Shown: positions 20,699 to 29,798, counted from the stretch's first letter. The stretch: 64,000 bases of DNA from Mycolicibacter engbaekii (GCF_002101585.1 NZ_LQOT01000016.1:81147-145146); one strand, 5' to 3'. A program made the numbers and translations. Notes: a model not told the origin generated them from the sequence alone.

Positions 20699-20923
20699 AT
20701 GGCCATCACTCCCAAGGACGCAATCAGCGCCGCACGGGACATCGCCGCTCACACCATGGAGAAGGCCTCCGACATCGTCGTGGACGCCGGCGACATCATT
20801 CGGGGGGACATCTCCGGGGGCGTCAGTGCGATCGTCCAGGACTCGATGGCGATCGCCACGCATGCTGTGGAGCGAACCCGGGAGGTCTTCACCGGCACAG
20901 ACGACGCCGAGGAAGGCGTCTAG
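20699..20923 (+). CDS. small conserved amphipathic protein
   Basis: 74 residues, no Cys or Trp. Long Ala/Asp/Ile amphipathic helices (AISAARDIAAHTMEKASDIV) with no signal peptide or membrane helix. AGGAGA lies 7 bases before ATG 20699. Convergent with recX, 9 bp apart. I do not recognise the family; regular codon use and a good ribosome site argue it is real. Confidence 0.65.
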   Translation: MAITPKDAISAARDIAAHTMEKASDIVVDAGDIIRGDISGGVSAIVQDSMAIATHAVERTREVFTGTDDAEEGV

Positions 20924-20932
20924 CGCACGTCG

Positions 20933-21469
20933 TCAGACTCGGCGGCGCTCTCGTTCGCCGGCCAATGCGCCGCTGACCACGTCGTAGGCCATCGCCGGGC
21001 TGTAGCCGCGCCGGGCCAGCATCGCCACGAGCCGGCGCGTGATCTTGACATCGTCGTCGCCGAGGGCTTCCCGGCGAAGCTTGGCTGCCACCAGTTGCTC
21101 GGCGCGCTCGCGCTCGGCCCCGGCGTCGATGCCCGACAACGCTGTGGCGATCACGTCCTCATCGATGCCCTTGGTGCGCAACTCGGCTTCCAGCGCCTTG
21201 CGGCCCTTGCCCGCCCGCTCGCGCCGCGAGCGCACCCACTGTTCGGCGAAATCGGCATCATCGATCAACCCGGCGGTGGTCAACCGGTTGAGCACTCGGG
21301 TGCTGACCTCCTCGGAGTAGCCGCGTTTTGCCAGCTGCTCGGTGAGTTCGGCACGAGTCCGCGCCCGGGCGGTGAGCAGGCGAAGGCACAGCGCCTTCGC
21401 CTGCTCTTCGCGTTTGGGCTCTGCCGCCTCGACCAGCTCAGAAGTCGACAGGGGCAGGCAGGACTTCAT
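20933..21469 (-). CDS. recX: RecX, RecA modulator
   Basis: 178 residues of three-helix RecX repeats ([53 protein letters not shown]). It binds RecA filaments and inhibits them. ATG 21469 lies within the 3' end of recA, so the two overlap by 32 bp (44 bp if ATG 21481 is used), the same arrangement as in M. tuberculosis, indicating co-expression in the SOS response. Confidence 0.93.
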   Translation of the reverse strand: MKSCLPLSTSELVEAAEPKREEQAKALCLRLLTARARTRAELTEQLAKRGYSEEVSTRVLNRLTTAGLIDDADFAEQWVRSRRERAGKGRKALEAELRTKGIDEDVIATALSGIDAGAERERAEQLVAAKLRREALGDDDVKITRRLVAMLARRGYSPAMAYDVVSGALAGERERRRV

Positions 21470-22487
21470 CGGCCAGCTCATCGGTCAGCACGGCTCCGAT
21501 GCCGAGCTTCTCCTTGATCTTCTTCTCGATCTCATTGGCCACGTCAACGTTGGTCAGCAGGTAGTTGCGGGCGTTCTCCTTGCCCTGCCCCAGCTGCTCG
21601 CCGTCATAGGTGAACCACGAGCCGGATTTGCGGATGAAGCCCTGATCCACGCCCATGTCGATCAGTGAACCCTCACGGCTGATGCCCCGGCCGTACAAGA
21701 TGTCGAACTCGGCCTGCTTGAACGGCGGCGACACCTTGTTCTTGACCACCTTGACCCGGGTGCGGTTGCCGACCGCTTCAGTGCCGTCCTTGAGGGTCTC
21801 GATCCGCCGAACGTCGAGGCGCACCGATGCGTAGAACTTCAAAGCCTTTCCACCCGTGGTGGTTTCAGGACTGCCGAACATCACCCCGATCTTCTCCCGC
21901 AGCTGGTTGATGAAGATGGCGGTGGTACCCGAGTTGTTCAGTGCGCCGGTCATCTTCCGCAGCGCCTGGCTCATCAGCCGGGCCTGCAGGCCGACGTGAC
22001 TGTCCCCCATCTCGCCTTCGATCTCCGCGCGCGGCACCAGGGCGGCCACCGAGTCGATGACCAGGATGTCCAGCGCCCCGGAGCGGATCAGCGTGTCGGC
22101 GATCTCCAGCGCCTGTTCCCCGGTGTCGGGCTGGGACACCAGCAACGAGTCGGTGTCCACGCCGAGCTTCTTGGCGTATTCGGGGTCCAGTGCATGCTCG
22201 GCGTCGATGAACGCCGCGATCCCTCCGGCGGCCTGGGCGTTGGCCACCGCGTGCAGCGCCACGGTCGTCTTACCGGAGGACTCCGGGCCGTAGATCTCGA
22301 CGACCCGGCCCCGGGGCAGGCCGCCGATGCCCAGCGCCACGTCCAAGGCGATGGAACCGGTCGGGATGACCGAGATCGGCTGACGCACCTCGTCACCGAG
22401 GCGCATCACCGAGCCTTTGCCGAAATTCTTGTCGATCTGGGCCATCGCCAGTTCGAGTGCTTTTTCGCGATCGGGCGCTTGCGCCAT
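21438..22487 (-). CDS. recA: RecA recombinase (intein-free)
   Basis: 349 residues. Walker A GPESSGKT at 67-74, Walker [14 protein letters not shown]2 region [21 protein letters not shown] in one piece. There is no intein, unlike M. tuberculosis and M. leprae. ATG 22487 follows AGGAGAGG. It drives strand exchange and LexA self-cleavage. Two classes of control element lie upstream: an SOS box and a LexA-independent promoter. Confidence 0.98.
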   Translation of the reverse strand: MAQAPDREKALELAMAQIDKNFGKGSVMRLGDEVRQPISVIPTGSIALDVALGIGGLPRGRVVEIYGPESSGKTTVALHAVANAQAAGGIAAFIDAEHALDPEYAKKLGVDTDSLLVSQPDTGEQALEIADTLIRSGALDILVIDSVAALVPRAEIEGEMGDSHVGLQARLMSQALRKMTGALNNSGTTAIFINQLREKIGVMFGSPETTTGGKALKFYASVRLDVRRIETLKDGTEAVGNRTRVKVVKNKVSPPFKQAEFDILYGRGISREGSLIDMGVDQGFIRKSGSWFTYDGEQLGQGKENARNYLLTNVDVANEIEKKIKEKLGIGAVLTDELADEVLPAPVDF

Positions 22488-22543
22488 GATGCCTCTCCTG
22501 TGGTTCGGTAGTTCGGTTGACCGTTCTCGGTCGGTTGGCCGTG

Positions 22544-22567
22544 ACGCTAGCGACGGGGTCTGACAAA
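22544..22567 (-). promoter_or_regulatory. LexA-independent DNA-damage promoter of recA (RecA-NDp type)
   Basis: Minus strand reads TTGTCA (22561-22566), 11 bases, TAGCGT (22544-22549), followed by CACGGCCAACC. This fits the mycobacterial tTGTCRgtg-N8-TAnnnT damage promoter known to use PafBC, and starts within reach of the recA leader. Confidence 0.75.
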
Positions 22568-22600
22568 CCCGTCAGGCCGAACGAACTGCCTCCACAGTAG

Positions 22601-22616
22601 GCGAACGAATGTTCGA
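22601..22616 (-). promoter_or_regulatory. SOS box of recA
   Basis: Minus strand TCGAAC-ATTC-GTTCGC matches the LexA consensus at 11 of 12 half-site bases. It lies upstream of the LexA-independent promoter, consistent with the two-promoter recA design of mycobacteria. Confidence 0.85.
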
Positions 22617-22640
22617 ATCAAGTAGGCGCGCGGCGTGTCG

Positions 22641-22790
22641 CCGCAGCGCCCGGCTCCGCCGCGCTCGCGATCGCCGCTAGCCCACTGGCGCCGACCCGCA
22701 GCGCCCGGCTCCGCCGCGCTCGCGATCGCCGCTAGCCCAATGGCGCCGACCCGCAGCGCCCGGCTCCGCCGCGCTCGCGATCGCCGCTAG
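22641..22790. repeat. 55-bp tandem repeat, 2.7 units (family B)
   Basis: Exact-length units at 22641, 22696 and 22751 (the last is 40 bp): CCGCAGCGCCCGGCTCCGCC..., CGCTCGCGATCGCCGCTAG, then CCCACTGGCGCCGAC. Units differ by about one base. The third unit supplies the TAG stop of the DUF2236 gene. The array fills the space between that gene and the recA SOS box. Related single copies lie at 44739-44777 and 57650-57682. No gene is seen in 22488-22786. Confidence 0.92.
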
Positions 22791-24013
22791 GCCACCTGCA
22801 TGACGTGCGCAGAGGCTCCGATGGTGGTGTCGCCGGTGCCCATCAGGGTGCGCATGAACGCCTCCTGCTCGCGCCGCCCGCGGCGCGCCGCGCGATCCAG
22901 TCCACCGGGCAGCGTCAGCGCCGCAACGCTGCGGGCCAGGTTCACCGGCATCCGCACCAGCGGGTACCACGGCAGCACCGAAGTCGGCAGACCGAGTTTT
23001 CGCATCGTGCCCGATCCCAGGAAGCTACTGGTCAACGAGAGATGCTGGGCGCGTGCGATGCGACGCCGCAGGCCGGCCATGGCGCCGAAATGCCATCCCA
23101 GCGGATCGTCGGCCATCGGTGCCGCCAGCTGCTTGGTGGTCTCGTCGGGCGCGGAGAGTGCACCGAGGGTCTGGTAGAGAACGCGGATGCCGTCCCGGAA
23201 GCTGCGGGGCAACCAGTCGTCGCGGACTCCCATCAGCCAGCCGACATAGCGGGTCAGGTGCGCGATGTCGTCCAGTTCGGCCGGCGGCATCACGAGTCCC
23301 AGGGCCAGCCCCCCGGCCGGCGGCGCGATCAGCGCGCCCACCAACGTGGCGGCCATGTCGGTTTGGTTGACCGGCAGGCCCCATTCGTCGGCGCGCCAGT
23401 CCGGCAGTGCCGCCACATGCCGGCGCACGTACTCGTGGATCAGCCGGACCCGGATGGTGGCCTGGTAACCGACGCCGAGCGGCTCCAGTCCGCCTTCCGC
23501 ACTGACGTCCAGCGCCCACTGCAGGGTCTCGGCGAAGCGCTTGTTCGAGCCCTTCTCCAGCACACCGGTACGCAGCAGCGTCTTGTTGAACGAGGAGAAC
23601 TGGTAGCCCCCCAGAAACGACACGTCCCGGGCGATGTAGGTGCCGTCGGCACCGCCCCGGCGCAGCGCACGCTGGCCGCGCCGCACCCGGGCCATGTCGA
23701 CCCAGTCCGGTATCGGCTCGAACTCACCGAAGAACTCCCGCAGCGGCTCAGGTGCATCCGGCACGCTGGCGAGGCCACGGGTCAGGATCTGTTCGAAGAT
23801 CGGCCGCGTCTCGGCGGCCCCGGTGCTCGACATCCACTCGACCAACCGCTGCATCGGCTCGTCTCCGGCGGTCAGGTCCGCACCGATCTTCTGCCACCGC
23901 TCGGCACTGGGCCGGCCTACCGCCAATACCCGGGCCAGCGCCGCGATGCCCGCCGGTACGCGGCCGGGCCCGGACGGGTGGCGGGCGGGGATGGTCTGCG
24001 CGGGCGCGTTCAT
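22787..24013 (-). CDS. DUF2236 / MpaB-type oxygenase family protein
   Basis: 408 residues of the DUF2236 family, which includes MpaB and is related to the b-type-haem latex-clearing oxygenase Lcp. Blocks seen: ALRRGGADGTYIARDVSFLG, LIHEYVRR, NQTDMAATLVG, YVGWLMGV; the conserved Arg/His set that could bind haem is present. ATG 24013 follows GGGAGG. Substrate unknown. It is divergent from a TetR gene, its likely regulator. The stop codon lies in repeat family B. Confidence 0.82.
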   Translation of the reverse strand: MNAPAQTIPARHPSGPGRVPAGIAALARVLAVGRPSAERWQKIGADLTAGDEPMQRLVEWMSSTGAAETRPIFEQILTRGLASVPDAPEPLREFFGEFEPIPDWVDMARVRRGQRALRRGGADGTYIARDVSFLGGYQFSSFNKTLLRTGVLEKGSNKRFAETLQWALDVSAEGGLEPLGVGYQATIRVRLIHEYVRRHVAALPDWRADEWGLPVNQTDMAATLVGALIAPPAGGLALGLVMPPAELDDIAHLTRYVGWLMGVRDDWLPRSFRDGIRVLYQTLGALSAPDETTKQLAAPMADDPLGWHFGAMAGLRRRIARAQHLSLTSSFLGSGTMRKLGLPTSVLPWYPLVRMPVNLARSVAALTLPGGLDRAARRGRREQEAFMRTLMGTGDTTIGASAHVMQVA

Positions 24014-24034
24014 CGGGCGGCCTCCCAACTATTT

Positions 24035-24062
24035 GGATAACATCCGTATTCCGAATTTACGG
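24035..24062. promoter_or_regulatory. overlapping inverted repeats between DUF2236 and TetR genes
   Basis: GGAT-AAC-ATCC (24035-24045) and CCGTA-N9-TACGG (24044-24062) occupy the 69-bp AT-richer divergent spacer, where a TetR dimer would be expected to bind. Confidence 0.4.
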
Positions 24063-24082
24063 GCGCTAGTAGGGTGATGTCA

Positions 24083-24733
24083 ATGAAACGCCCTGAGGTG
24101 GTGCGTGACTACGGCGGGATCAGCGCGGTGGACCGCCGCGCCGAGCGCCGCGGAAAATTGCTGGCCGCCGGGCGCCAGATCTGGGGCGAGTCGGGCATCG
24201 GCGAGGTCACGGTCCGTGGGGTCTGCACCGCCGCCGGACTCACCCCGCGTTACTTCTACGAGCAGTTTCCCAATCGCGAAGCGCTGTTCTTCGCAGTCTC
24301 CGACGATGTCCGCGACCAGCTGCTCGAAGCGATGGTGACCGCCGGCGTCGGCGACCCCGGAACGCTGTCGGACAAACTCCGCTCGGCGCTGACCGCCTTC
24401 CTCGACCTCATCGCCGCCGACCCCTACATCCACCGCATCGCCACCAGCGACCTGTCGGCGATTCCGGGCCTCAACGAGCACCGCGCGGGCATCCTCGACA
24501 TGATCACCGACACCATCGTCGAATACGCCCCAGCCGTTCTCGACGGCCAGAAGCTGGCCCCCGAAGAGTTACGGCGCGGCGCACTGTTCATCGTCGGCGG
24601 CGTCAATCAGATCATCGAAACCTGGCTCGACAACCCGGTCGAAACTCCGGCCGAACTGGCCGCGATCTGCTCAGACCTGTCGGTCGCCCTGGTGCGCAGC
24701 ATCGTGGCGCACAGCGACTCGTCTCACCACTGA
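24083..24733 (+). CDS. TetR-family regulator
   Basis: 216 residues. N-terminal helix-turn-helix (GEVTVRGVCTAAGLTPRYFYEQF, about residues 42-64) and a variable ligand-binding C-terminal domain. Starts at GTG 24074, ATG 24077 and ATG 24083 are all in frame; 24083 has AGGGTG at fitting distance. Divergent to the DUF2236 gene, so probably controls it and itself. It overlaps the convergent DUF3046 gene by 10 bp. Confidence 0.88.
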   Translation: MKRPEVVRDYGGISAVDRRAERRGKLLAAGRQIWGESGIGEVTVRGVCTAAGLTPRYFYEQFPNREALFFAVSDDVRDQLLEAMVTAGVGDPGTLSDKLRSALTAFLDLIAADPYIHRIATSDLSAIPGLNEHRAGILDMITDTIVEYAPAVLDGQKLAPEELRRGALFIVGGVNQIIETWLDNPVETPAELAAICSDLSVALVRSIVAHSDSSHH

Positions 24734-24918
24734 TCGCGCGGCACGTCGAAGTCCGCGCACAGCGCCCACCACACCTCGCGCGGCTCCACACCGTCCTCGA
24801 TGGCCTGCGCCGCGGTGCGTCCGCCCACCGCGGCCAGCACGTGATCTTCCATCACCGTGTTGCCGTAGGCGGCACCGAAACGCATCGCGACCCGCTCGCG
24901 AAATTCGGTCAGACGCAC
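24724..24918 (-). CDS. DUF3046 small protein (Rv2738c-like)
   Basis: 64 residues, VRLTEFRERVAMRFG...HVLAAVGGRTAAQAIEDGV...WWALCADFDVPRDQW, a nearly full-length DUF3046 protein. GTG 24918 gives the family's standard start; the upstream extension is not conserved. In M. tuberculosis a DUF3046 domain is also found in PspN. Function unknown. It lies 10 bp downstream of the glycosyltransferase gene, probably in one transcript. Confidence 0.88.
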   Translation of the reverse strand: MRLTEFRERVAMRFGAAYGNTVMEDHVLAAVGGRTAAQAIEDGVEPREVWWALCADFDVPRDQW

Positions 24919-24928
24919 AGCCCCCAAC

Positions 24929-26101
24929 CTACCCAGTGCTCGCCAGTGCTTCGTGGCACACCCGTACCGGGTCGGCGACTTCGCCGGCGGTGCGCGCCGC
25001 TCGCCGCGCTGCCTCACGATGGTCCGGCGACGCCAGCACGGCGCCCACCGCCTCGGCCAACGCCGGCCCGGTCAGCGGCCGGATCAGGCGTCCGCTGCCC
25101 TGGCGCACCACACGGTTGGCGATCTCCCACTGATCGCCACCACCGGGCACCACCACCAGGGGCACACCGTGCAACAGCGTCTTGGCCACCATCCCGTGCC
25201 CGCCACCGCACACCACCACGTCGGCGTGCTGCAACAGCTGATCCTGACGCCCCAGACCGGCGACGGCCCACGGCGGCAGCGTCAGGGGCGGACCGCTCAG
25301 GCGCGATACCGCCAATCGGGCTCCCTCAGGCAGGGTGGCACCCGGCACCAGATGCTCCACCGCCAGCTCGGCCAGCCCGGCGGTGCCGGTCGCTGCCGTC
25401 GACGGGGCCACCACCACCAGCGGTCCGGTTCCCGCCGGTACGTCCAGCACCTGCTCGGTCGGTTCGAAGTGCAGGGGGCCGACCACAGCGGCCTCGGCGG
25501 GCCAGTCGGGCCGGTCGACCTCGAGCGCGGGCAGCGTGGCGATCAGGCGCCGCAGCGGCCCCGGATCGTGGCCCGGCAGCCCGATAGCGACCCGGGCGTC
25601 GGCACGCTGGCGCAGCCCACTGCGGACCGACCGTGCCGTCAGCGACCGCATCACCGCATCCCGCAGCCGGCCGCGCACCCCCGTGCCCGGAGCCAGCCCG
25701 CTGCCGATCGGCGGCAGGCCCTTCGACGGCAGGTACAGCGGGTGCGGGCTCAGTTCCACCCACCCGATGCCCAGCAGCTCGGCCGCCATTCCGCCACAGG
25801 CCGTGATGACGTCGGAGACCACCAGGTCGGGCTGCAGGGCCCGCAGCTGATCTCGGTTCTGCACCGCCATCCGGGCCGCACGGTGGTGCAGTTTGGCCCC
25901 GTCGTCGGCGTCGTCATCAGCAGCGGTGGGATCGAGCCCGAGTAGTTCAGTGGCGTCCACCCCGGCGGCACGCGCGGTGTCGAGCCACTTGACCCCGGTC
26001 AGCAGCGTCGGTGCGTCGCCGGCGGCCACGAAGCGTTTGCACAGGGCGATCGCGGGGATCGCGTGACCGGGATCGGGGCCTGCTACCACTACCACTCGCA
26101 T
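24929..26101 (-). CDS. GT-B glycosyltransferase-like protein (Rv2739c-like)
   Basis: 390 residues of the UGT/MGT type: N-terminal VVVVAGPDPGHAIPAIAL, and in the C-terminal half the donor-binding run DVVVCGGGHGMVAKTLLHGVP and VPGGGDQWEIANRV. It should transfer a sugar from an NDP-sugar to an unknown acceptor. Ala/Pro-rich. Start ATG 26101. Divergent from ephG by 42 bp. Confidence 0.87.
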   Translation of the reverse strand: MRVVVVAGPDPGHAIPAIALCKRFVAAGDAPTLLTGVKWLDTARAAGVDATELLGLDPTAADDDADDGAKLHHRAARMAVQNRDQLRALQPDLVVSDVITACGGMAAELLGIGWVELSPHPLYLPSKGLPPIGSGLAPGTGVRGRLRDAVMRSLTARSVRSGLRQRADARVAIGLPGHDPGPLRRLIATLPALEVDRPDWPAEAAVVGPLHFEPTEQVLDVPAGTGPLVVVAPSTAATGTAGLAELAVEHLVPGATLPEGARLAVSRLSGPPLTLPPWAVAGLGRQDQLLQHADVVVCGGGHGMVAKTLLHGVPLVVVPGGGDQWEIANRVVRQGSGRLIRPLTGPALAEAVGAVLASPDHREAARRAARTAGEVADPVRVCHEALASTG

Positions 26102-26143
26102 CGGCCTACCGTGCCACAGCCCCACGGGCCTAGGGTGGCAGGC

Positions 26144-26590
26144 ATGACCGAACTGACTGACCAGCACGGCGCCGCGGACACCGCCGAGAACATCCGCATC
26201 GTTGAGACCTTCCTCGAAGCCCTCCGCGACGAGGATCTCGACGCGGCGGCCGCAGCGCTCGCCGAGGACGTCGTGTATCAGAACGTCGGGCTGCCGACCA
26301 TCTACGGCCGCAGCGCCACGGTCAAGGTGTTCCGCCGGTTGGCCGGACGCGGGTCGTTCGACGTGAAGACCCACCGCATCGCCGCCGACGGCTCGGCGGT
26401 GCTCACCGAGCGCACCGACGTGCTGACGCTGGGTCCGCTGCGGCTGCAGTTCTGGGTGTGTGGAGTGTTCGAGGTGCACCACGGGCGGATCACCTTGTGG
26501 CGCGACTACTTCGACTTCCTCGACATGTTCAAGGCGCTGCTGCGCGCGGTGGCAGCCACGGTGTTTCCGGCGCTGCGCCCGACGCTCTAA
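26144..26590 (+). CDS. ephG: limonene-1,2-epoxide hydrolase-type enzyme EphG
   Basis: 148 residues of the LEH fold. Members use an Asp-Arg-Asp triad to activate water for epoxide opening; the candidates TERTDVL and LWRDYFDFLDM are in the expected places. In M. tuberculosis Rv2740 acts on bulky lipids including cholesterol epoxide. ATG 26144. The DUF5313 gene follows 10 bp later. Confidence 0.9.
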   Translation: MTELTDQHGAADTAENIRIVETFLEALRDEDLDAAAAALAEDVVYQNVGLPTIYGRSATVKVFRRLAGRGSFDVKTHRIAADGSAVLTERTDVLTLGPLRLQFWVCGVFEVHHGRITLWRDYFDFLDMFKALLRAVAATVFPALRPTL

Positions 26591-26600
26591 GGTCACGACC

Positions 26601-27005
26601 GTGTCAAAGCGCCCCAACCCGATTCAATACATCCGTTACTGCTACGGGCGCCCGTTGCCGCCGGAGCTGCTGGACTGGGTCCGCAACGACCTCGCCGGGC
26701 GCGGCGCCACCATCCGGATGATCATGCGCGCCGCCGTGCCCACGACGCTCATCCTGATCCCGTTCTGGTTCCTGCCTGCCGACTTCATGACGCATTTCAC
26801 CATGACGTTTCCGATCTGGTTCATGGTGATTCTGTTCGCACATGCGCTCAACAAGGTGTGGCGCACCCACATGCTGCGCATGCACGGCCTCGACCCGGAA
26901 CTCGCCAATGCCCGCAAGCGGCAGCGCGACGCCCACATCCACCGTTCCTACGTGGAACGCTACGGCCCGCGGCCGGACGTGGATCAGCGCAGCGACGACA
27001 TTTAG
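26601..27005 (+). CDS. DUF5313 membrane protein
   Basis: 134 residues with two adjacent hydrophobic helices (about residues 48-85) flanked by YIRYCYGRPLPPELLDWVRND and a basic C-terminal tail HIHRSYVERYG. Start GTG 26601. It occupies the place where M. tuberculosis has pspN on the other strand. Convergent with pspM, sharing 4 bp at the stops. Function unknown. Confidence 0.8.
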   Translation: MSKRPNPIQYIRYCYGRPLPPELLDWVRNDLAGRGATIRMIMRAAVPTTLILIPFWFLPADFMTHFTMTFPIWFMVILFAHALNKVWRTHMLRMHGLDPELANARKRQRDAHIHRSYVERYGPRPDVDQRSDDI

Positions 27006-27838
27006 ACGACCCGGGGCAACTCGGCCAGTTCGTCGAACGCCTGGGCCCAGCCCAGCATCCGGTCGGTCGCACCGGCCAGCTCCTCGCGGTAGCGCCGCTG
27101 CGACATCGGGGAATTGGCCGGGTCACCGGTCAGGGTCGCCGAGCCGTCGTTGGCAGAGGCAACCAGTTGCGCTGCGGCGGTGACCATCTCGTTGTACTGG
27201 CGGACGCCGGCGCTGAGCTGCGCGGTGAACGCGTTGATGGTCGGCACCAGGTATTGGCGAGACTGCGGACTGTCCTGCACGGCGCGCTCCATGGACACCA
27301 CCTCAGCAGCGGTGGCCGCCATGGTGGATGCCGCGCGGTTGACGGCGTCGGTCAGTTCGGTGATCTCGTCGGCGGGCAGCAGCCGGCCCCGCTCGAGCAC
27401 GCCCAGCAGCGAGAGCATCCCCCGCTCGGAGGCGCCCAGCGCGTACATCGCCGGACGCGCCGCCGAACCAGCCGCCGGCAGCCGCCGCGCGGTGGCCGCA
27501 CGCACGGCCGGCAACGGCGCGGCGCGCAACCAGCGGTAGCGCAGCAACAACAGAGTGGCCGGCGCAGCGGCCCCCGCCGACACCAGTCCGGTGATCAGCA
27601 GCACCCACACCGGCGTCGACCAGGAGGCCAACACCGCCGTCACCAACATCCAGAACCCGCAGGTGGCACCGAAGAACAGGCCCAGCCGCAGCGCCCACCG
27701 CCGCTTACGCAGCATTCTGGCCCGCGGATCGGCCAGGGCACCCAGCCTGGCGGCCAGGACGTCGGCGGCCTCGCTGGCCCGGTCCACGGCACGCTGCAGC
27801 AGCGGATGCCGGGCGCTGCCTCCGAGTGTCGCGGCCAC
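27002..27838 (-). CDS. pspM: phage-shock membrane protein PspM (Rv2743c-like)
   Basis: 278 residues. Two hydrophobic helices (around residues 50-100) are followed by a long helical Ala-rich cytoplasmic part. GTG 27838 lies 4 bp after the pspA stop, so it is co-translated. In M. tuberculosis PspM anchors PspA at the membrane and modulates ClgR. The expected fourth gene pspN is absent after it. Confidence 0.86.
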   Translation of the reverse strand: MAATLGGSARHPLLQRAVDRASEAADVLAARLGALADPRARMLRKRRWALRLGLFFGATCGFWMLVTAVLASWSTPVWVLLITGLVSAGAAAPATLLLLRYRWLRAAPLPAVRAATARRLPAAGSAARPAMYALGASERGMLSLLGVLERGRLLPADEITELTDAVNRAASTMAATAAEVVSMERAVQDSPQSRQYLVPTINAFTAQLSAGVRQYNEMVTAAAQLVASANDGSATLTGDPANSPMSQRRYREELAGATDRMLGWAQAFDELAELPRVV

Positions 27839-27842
27839 GTCG

Positions 27843-28667
27843 CTACCGTCCCAGCGGATTCTCGGGGGTTGGGTTCGCCCCCGACTGCGGGGCCGCCGGC
27901 GTGCCCTGGCCGGCCGCGCGGGCCGATCCGCCCGCAGGCAGCGACTCGCCGCGCATGGACGCCCGGATCTGCTCGAGACGGGAATGACCGGCCATCTGCA
28001 CACCGGCCTGCTCGACTTCGAGCATCCGCCCCTGCACCGATCCCTGGGCAAGCTCGGCGGCTCCGATCGCGTTGGCGTAGCGCCGCTCGATCTTGTCGCG
28101 CACTTCATCGAGGCTCGGGGTCGTGCCCGGGGCCGCGATCTCGCTCATCGAGCGCAGCGATGCGCTGACCTGCTCCTGCATCTTGGCCTGCTCAAGCTGG
28201 CTGAGCAGCTTGGTGCGTTCGGCGATCTTCTGCTGGAGGACCATGGCGTTCTGCTCGACCGCCTTCTTGGCCTGCATCGCCGCGGAGAGGGCCTGGTCGT
28301 GCAGGGCCTTGAGGTCTTCCACGCTCTGTTCGGCGGTGACCAGCTGCGCCGCGAACGCCTCGGCGGCGTTGTTGTACTCGGTGGCCTTCGCCGCATCCCC
28401 GGCGGCCGTGGCCTGGTCGGCCAGGGTCAGCGCCTGGCGCACATTGACCTGCAGCTTCTCGATGTCGGCCAGTTGGCGGTTCAGCCGCATCTCCAGTTGC
28501 CGCTGGTTGCCGATCACCTGAGCGGCCTGTTGAGTCAGGGCCTGGTGCTGGCGCTGCGCCTCTTCGATCGCCTGCTGGATCTGCACCTTGGGATCGGCGT
28601 GCTCGTCGATCTTCGAGTTGAACAGCGCCATCAGGTACTTCCACGCCTTGACGAACGGGTTGGCCAT
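27843..28667 (-). CDS. pspA: PspA / 35-kDa antigen, membrane stress effector
   Basis: 274 residues, almost entirely coiled coil after the N-terminal amphipathic helix [19 protein letters not shown] that binds lipid. PspA/IM30/ESCRT-III family, protecting the membrane from envelope stress. The C-terminal 40 residues are Gly/Pro/Ala-rich and likely disordered. Preceded by clgR, which activates it; the 104-bp spacer may carry a ClgR site. Confidence 0.95.
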   Translation of the reverse strand: MANPFVKAWKYLMALFNSKIDEHADPKVQIQQAIEEAQRQHQALTQQAAQVIGNQRQLEMRLNRQLADIEKLQVNVRQALTLADQATAAGDAAKATEYNNAAEAFAAQLVTAEQSVEDLKALHDQALSAAMQAKKAVEQNAMVLQQKIAERTKLLSQLEQAKMQEQVSASLRSMSEIAAPGTTPSLDEVRDKIERRYANAIGAAELAQGSVQGRMLEVEQAGVQMAGHSRLEQIRASMRGESLPAGGSARAAGQGTPAAPQSGANPTPENPLGR

Positions 28668-28771
28668 CAGTCAGCTCCGTCTGCTCGTTGTCCGGTGTTG
28701 TCGCTCCACCGGCTACCGCTGATCAATTTATCGGGTCCGGGGTGCTCGGGTGGGTGTTCAGGCGTGGCGCG

Positions 28772-29113
28772 TCACGCTGAAACCGCCGATGCTAGCCCGC
28801 GAATCGGCGGGATCACCACCTTGGTGCCGGCATCGATGCGGGTCACTGCGGCCTGGCGCTGTGCCTGGTCGGACCGCTCGGCGTGGGCCAAGCGGGATCC
28901 GGCATCGAAGAGCACCCGCGACAGCGGGATCTGCAACGCCGCGCAGATCGCGTTGAGTAGCTCACTGGACGCCTCTTTGCGGCCCCGCTCGACCTCCGAG
29001 AGGTATCCGAGGCTGACCCGCGCGGTGTCGGACACCTCGCGCAGCGTGCGCCCCTGGGCCGTCCGGGCCTGGCGCAGCACCTCACCGACCGACTCCCGCA
29101 GCAATGTCGTCAT
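28772..29113 (-). CDS. clgR: ClgR transcription activator
   Basis: 113 residues. HTH_3 fold ([23 protein letters not shown]) near residues 25-50, and a C-terminus ending [14 protein letters not shown]; ClgR is a Clp-protease substrate through its terminal residues. It activates clp genes and the psp operon after envelope stress. 88 bp separate it from pgsA3. Confidence 0.94.
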   Translation of the reverse strand: MTTLLRESVGEVLRQARTAQGRTLREVSDTARVSLGYLSEVERGRKEASSELLNAICAALQIPLSRVLFDAGSRLAHAERSDQAQRQAAVTRIDAGTKVVIPPIRGLASAVSA

Positions 29114-29201
29114 CGTGCACTCCCCTCCCGGGTCAACCTCGGCGATTCACCGTCATGACCTCAACGCGCACCGTCCCCCGATGGGTTCCCGAAGGACGCG
29201 G

Positions 29202-29798
29202 TCAAGTTGCGGCCGGGCCGCCGCGCAGGTCGGTGACCGCTGAGACCACGTAGTCGATCCCGGTCAGCACGGTCAGAATCACCGCCACGGCCATCACCGT
29301 CCAGGCCGTCACCAGCCAGGGCCCGGACAGCGGCAGGATCAGCAGGCCGATGCCCACGGCCTGCACCAGGGTTTTGAGTTTGCCGCCGCGGCTGGCCGGG
29401 ATCACGCCTCGGTGCAGCACCGCGAACCGCAGCACCGTGATCCCGATCTCGCGGGCCAGGATCAACACCGTCACCCACCACCACAGGTCGCCGAGCATCG
29501 ACAACCCGATCAGCGCGGCGCCGATCAGTGCCTTGTCGGCGATCGGGTCGGCCAGCGTGCCGAATTCGGTCACCATGCCGTAGTTGCGCGCCAGGGTGCC
29601 GTCCAGCCGGTCGGTGATGATCGCCACGGCGAAGATGACGAACGCCGCGATGCGCGTCCTCGGATCGTGGCCCTCCTCGGCGAACAGCGCCAGCAGGAAG
29701 ACCGGGACCAGCCCCAACCGCATGACGGTCAGTGCGTTCGCGAGATTGACCACGGGGACGTTCGTCACCGTCGGACCGGTTTTAGGGTGCCCCGACAC
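29202..29798 (-). CDS. pgsA3: CDP-alcohol phosphatidyltransferase PgsA3
   Basis: 198 residues with four to five membrane helices and a complete CDP-alcohol phosphotransferase motif (DRLDGTLAR...GTLADPIAD). Probably makes phosphatidylglycerophosphate or a related phospholipid. GTG 29798 is the usable start; ten or so family-like residues upstream lack a start codon. Divergent from argA with 54 bp between. Confidence 0.9.
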   Translation of the reverse strand: MSGHPKTGPTVTNVPVVNLANALTVMRLGLVPVFLLALFAEEGHDPRTRIAAFVIFAVAIITDRLDGTLARNYGMVTEFGTLADPIADKALIGAALIGLSMLGDLWWWVTVLILAREIGITVLRFAVLHRGVIPASRGGKLKTLVQAVGIGLLILPLSGPWLVTAWTVMAVAVILTVLTGIDYVVSAVTDLRGGPAAT

